NCBI GenBank assembly: GCA_964387145.1
Contig: CAYLVM010000129.1
Location: 1 to 6,529 of the forward strand
Length of the DNA: 6,529 nt
Direction of reading: 5' to 3'
Origin: JAMBLL01 sp964387145
Lineage (GTDB): Bacteria; Actinomycetota; Acidimicrobiia; Spongiisociales; UBA5794
The translations under genes and the position numbers were made by a program. Of the stretch, positions 6,329-6,529 are shown piece by piece. Position 1 is the stretch's first letter, and each line of letters starts with the position of its first letter. The notes beneath the pieces are model-generated. The model made no database searches. It saw nothing but the letters and a program-made list of their open reading frames with translations, and was not told where the DNA came from.

Positions 6329-6334
6329 ACCTCC
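6329..6334 (-). promoter_or_regulatory. Strong Shine-Dalgarno of the operon's first gene
   Basis: On the - strand GGAGGT lies 4 bases before the ATG at 6324. It fixes the start of the ThDP enzyme. Together with the base before it, the sequence CGGAGG is fully complementary to CCTCCG in and beside the loop of the hairpin just upstream. Confidence 0.85.
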
Positions 6335-6340
6335 GTGACA

Positions 6341-6356
6341 CACGTTAGTCAACGTG
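6341..6356. promoter_or_regulatory. Palindrome upstream of the ThDP operon (possible operator)
   Basis: CACGTT-AGTC-AACGTG is a perfect inverted repeat with 6-bp arms and a 4-base centre, ending 6 bases before the Shine-Dalgarno. The size suits a dimeric TetR-, GntR- or MarR-type regulator, though no regulator gene is in the window. It shares bases 6347-6356 with the neighbouring hairpin, so RNA forms of the two exclude each other. Confidence 0.45.
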
Positions 6357-6377
6357 CCCGGAGGGGGCACGCTGACT
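6347..6377 (-). promoter_or_regulatory. Leader hairpin with an anti-Shine-Dalgarno loop
   Basis: On the + strand, AGTCA-A-CGTGCCC (6347-6359) pairs with GGGCACG-C-TGACT (6365-6377): 12 base pairs and one mismatch around a 5-base loop. In the - strand mRNA the loop reads CCUCC, complementary to the GGAGG Shine-Dalgarno about 25 bases downstream. No T run follows on either strand, so it is not a usual terminator. A pseudoknot or alternative fold hiding the ribosome binding site is possible. Confidence 0.5.
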
Positions 6378-6454
6378 CGCTGCGCTCGGCGTGGGTTCGC
6401 TTCGCTCACCGCTTTCGGCCGTCGGTGCGCTTGGCCCAGGGGCCTCGCTGTCGG

Positions 6455-6472
6455 GCGCTCACTGCGCTCACT
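6455..6472. repeat. Perfect 9-bp tandem duplication GCGCTCACT
   Basis: Two adjacent identical copies, GCGCTCACT at 6455-6463 and 6464-6472. They sit in a low-complexity stretch (about 6378-6475) made of variants such as TCGCTGCGCTCGG, TTCGCTTCGCTCACC and GCTCACTTTCGG. Within the same stretch are small hairpins: CACCG (6407-6411) with CGGTG (6423-6427), and GTATG (6477-6481) with CATAC (6485-6489). No coding frame is supported. Confidence 0.6.
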
Positions 6473-6501
6473 TTCGGTATGCGACATACGCGATGCTTCG
6501 C

Positions 6502-6529
6502 CGATGGCCGATGGCCGATGGCCGATGGC
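6502..6529. repeat. Heptamer tandem repeat array 3, (CGATGGC)x4, reaching the window edge
   Basis: Four perfect copies of CGATGGC fill 6502-6529, and the array may continue beyond the window. A degenerate start of a unit (CGATGC) lies at 6491-6496. The unit differs from arrays 1 and 2, but the period (7 bp) is the same. Confidence 0.85.

Noticed and set aside
6324..6352. - strand promoter TTGACT-N17-TAAGTA
   Set aside because: The putative -10 would overlap the ATG of the ThDP enzyme and the Shine-Dalgarno would lie in the spacer, so transcription would start inside the gene.

Overview
This window looks like chromosomal DNA from a GC-rich actinobacterium, possibly an uncultured member of the Acidimicrobiia. 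The evidence is the EF-Tu tail in the first 36 bases, which reads VGAGRVTKIIK as in actinobacterial EF-Tu, the actinobacterial-type L33 that follows it, the high GC content and the frequent GTG starts. The class-level placement is inference only.

Layout, left to right. Bases 1-36 are the end of tuf (EF-Tu). Bases 37-144 hold two short arrays of 7-bp tandem repeats in inverted orientation, then a short run of 4-bp repeats. Bases 145-306 are rpmG (ribosomal protein L33, zinc-binding form), followed by a terminator-like hairpin at 334-358. Bases 359-496 contain no gene, but can fold into a nested stem structure and end in a palindrome that runs into the start codon of the next gene. Bases 497-1327 encode an aldo/keto reductase of the AKR5 type on the + strand.

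From 1360 to 6324 everything is on the - strand and reads as one tight five-gene operon. In transcription order it is: a ThDP-dependent acetolactate-synthase-like enzyme (6324-4582), a bile acid:sodium symporter (BASS/SBF) family transporter (4578-3631), an extended SDR / NAD-dependent epimerase (3634-2678), a classical SDR (2691-1891) and a zinc-ribbon Nudix hydrolase (1881-1360). The junctions are a 3-bp gap, a 4-bp ATGA overlap, a 14-bp overlap and a 9-bp gap. The gene set suggests uptake of an organic anion, decarboxylation or carboligation by the ThDP enzyme, and redox conversion of the product by the two SDRs, with the Nudix enzyme possibly hydrolysing a nucleotide-linked compound. The substrate cannot be read from the sequence.

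Bases 6325-6529 form the upstream region of this operon. It carries a strong Shine-Dalgarno sequence, a palindrome, a long hairpin whose loop is complementary to that Shine-Dalgarno sequence, several low-complexity direct repeats, and four perfect copies of a 7-bp unit running to the window edge. The points most worth a second look are the possible anti-Shine-Dalgarno leader switch of the operon, the recurrent four-copy heptamer arrays, and the ThDP/BASS/SDR operon itself.
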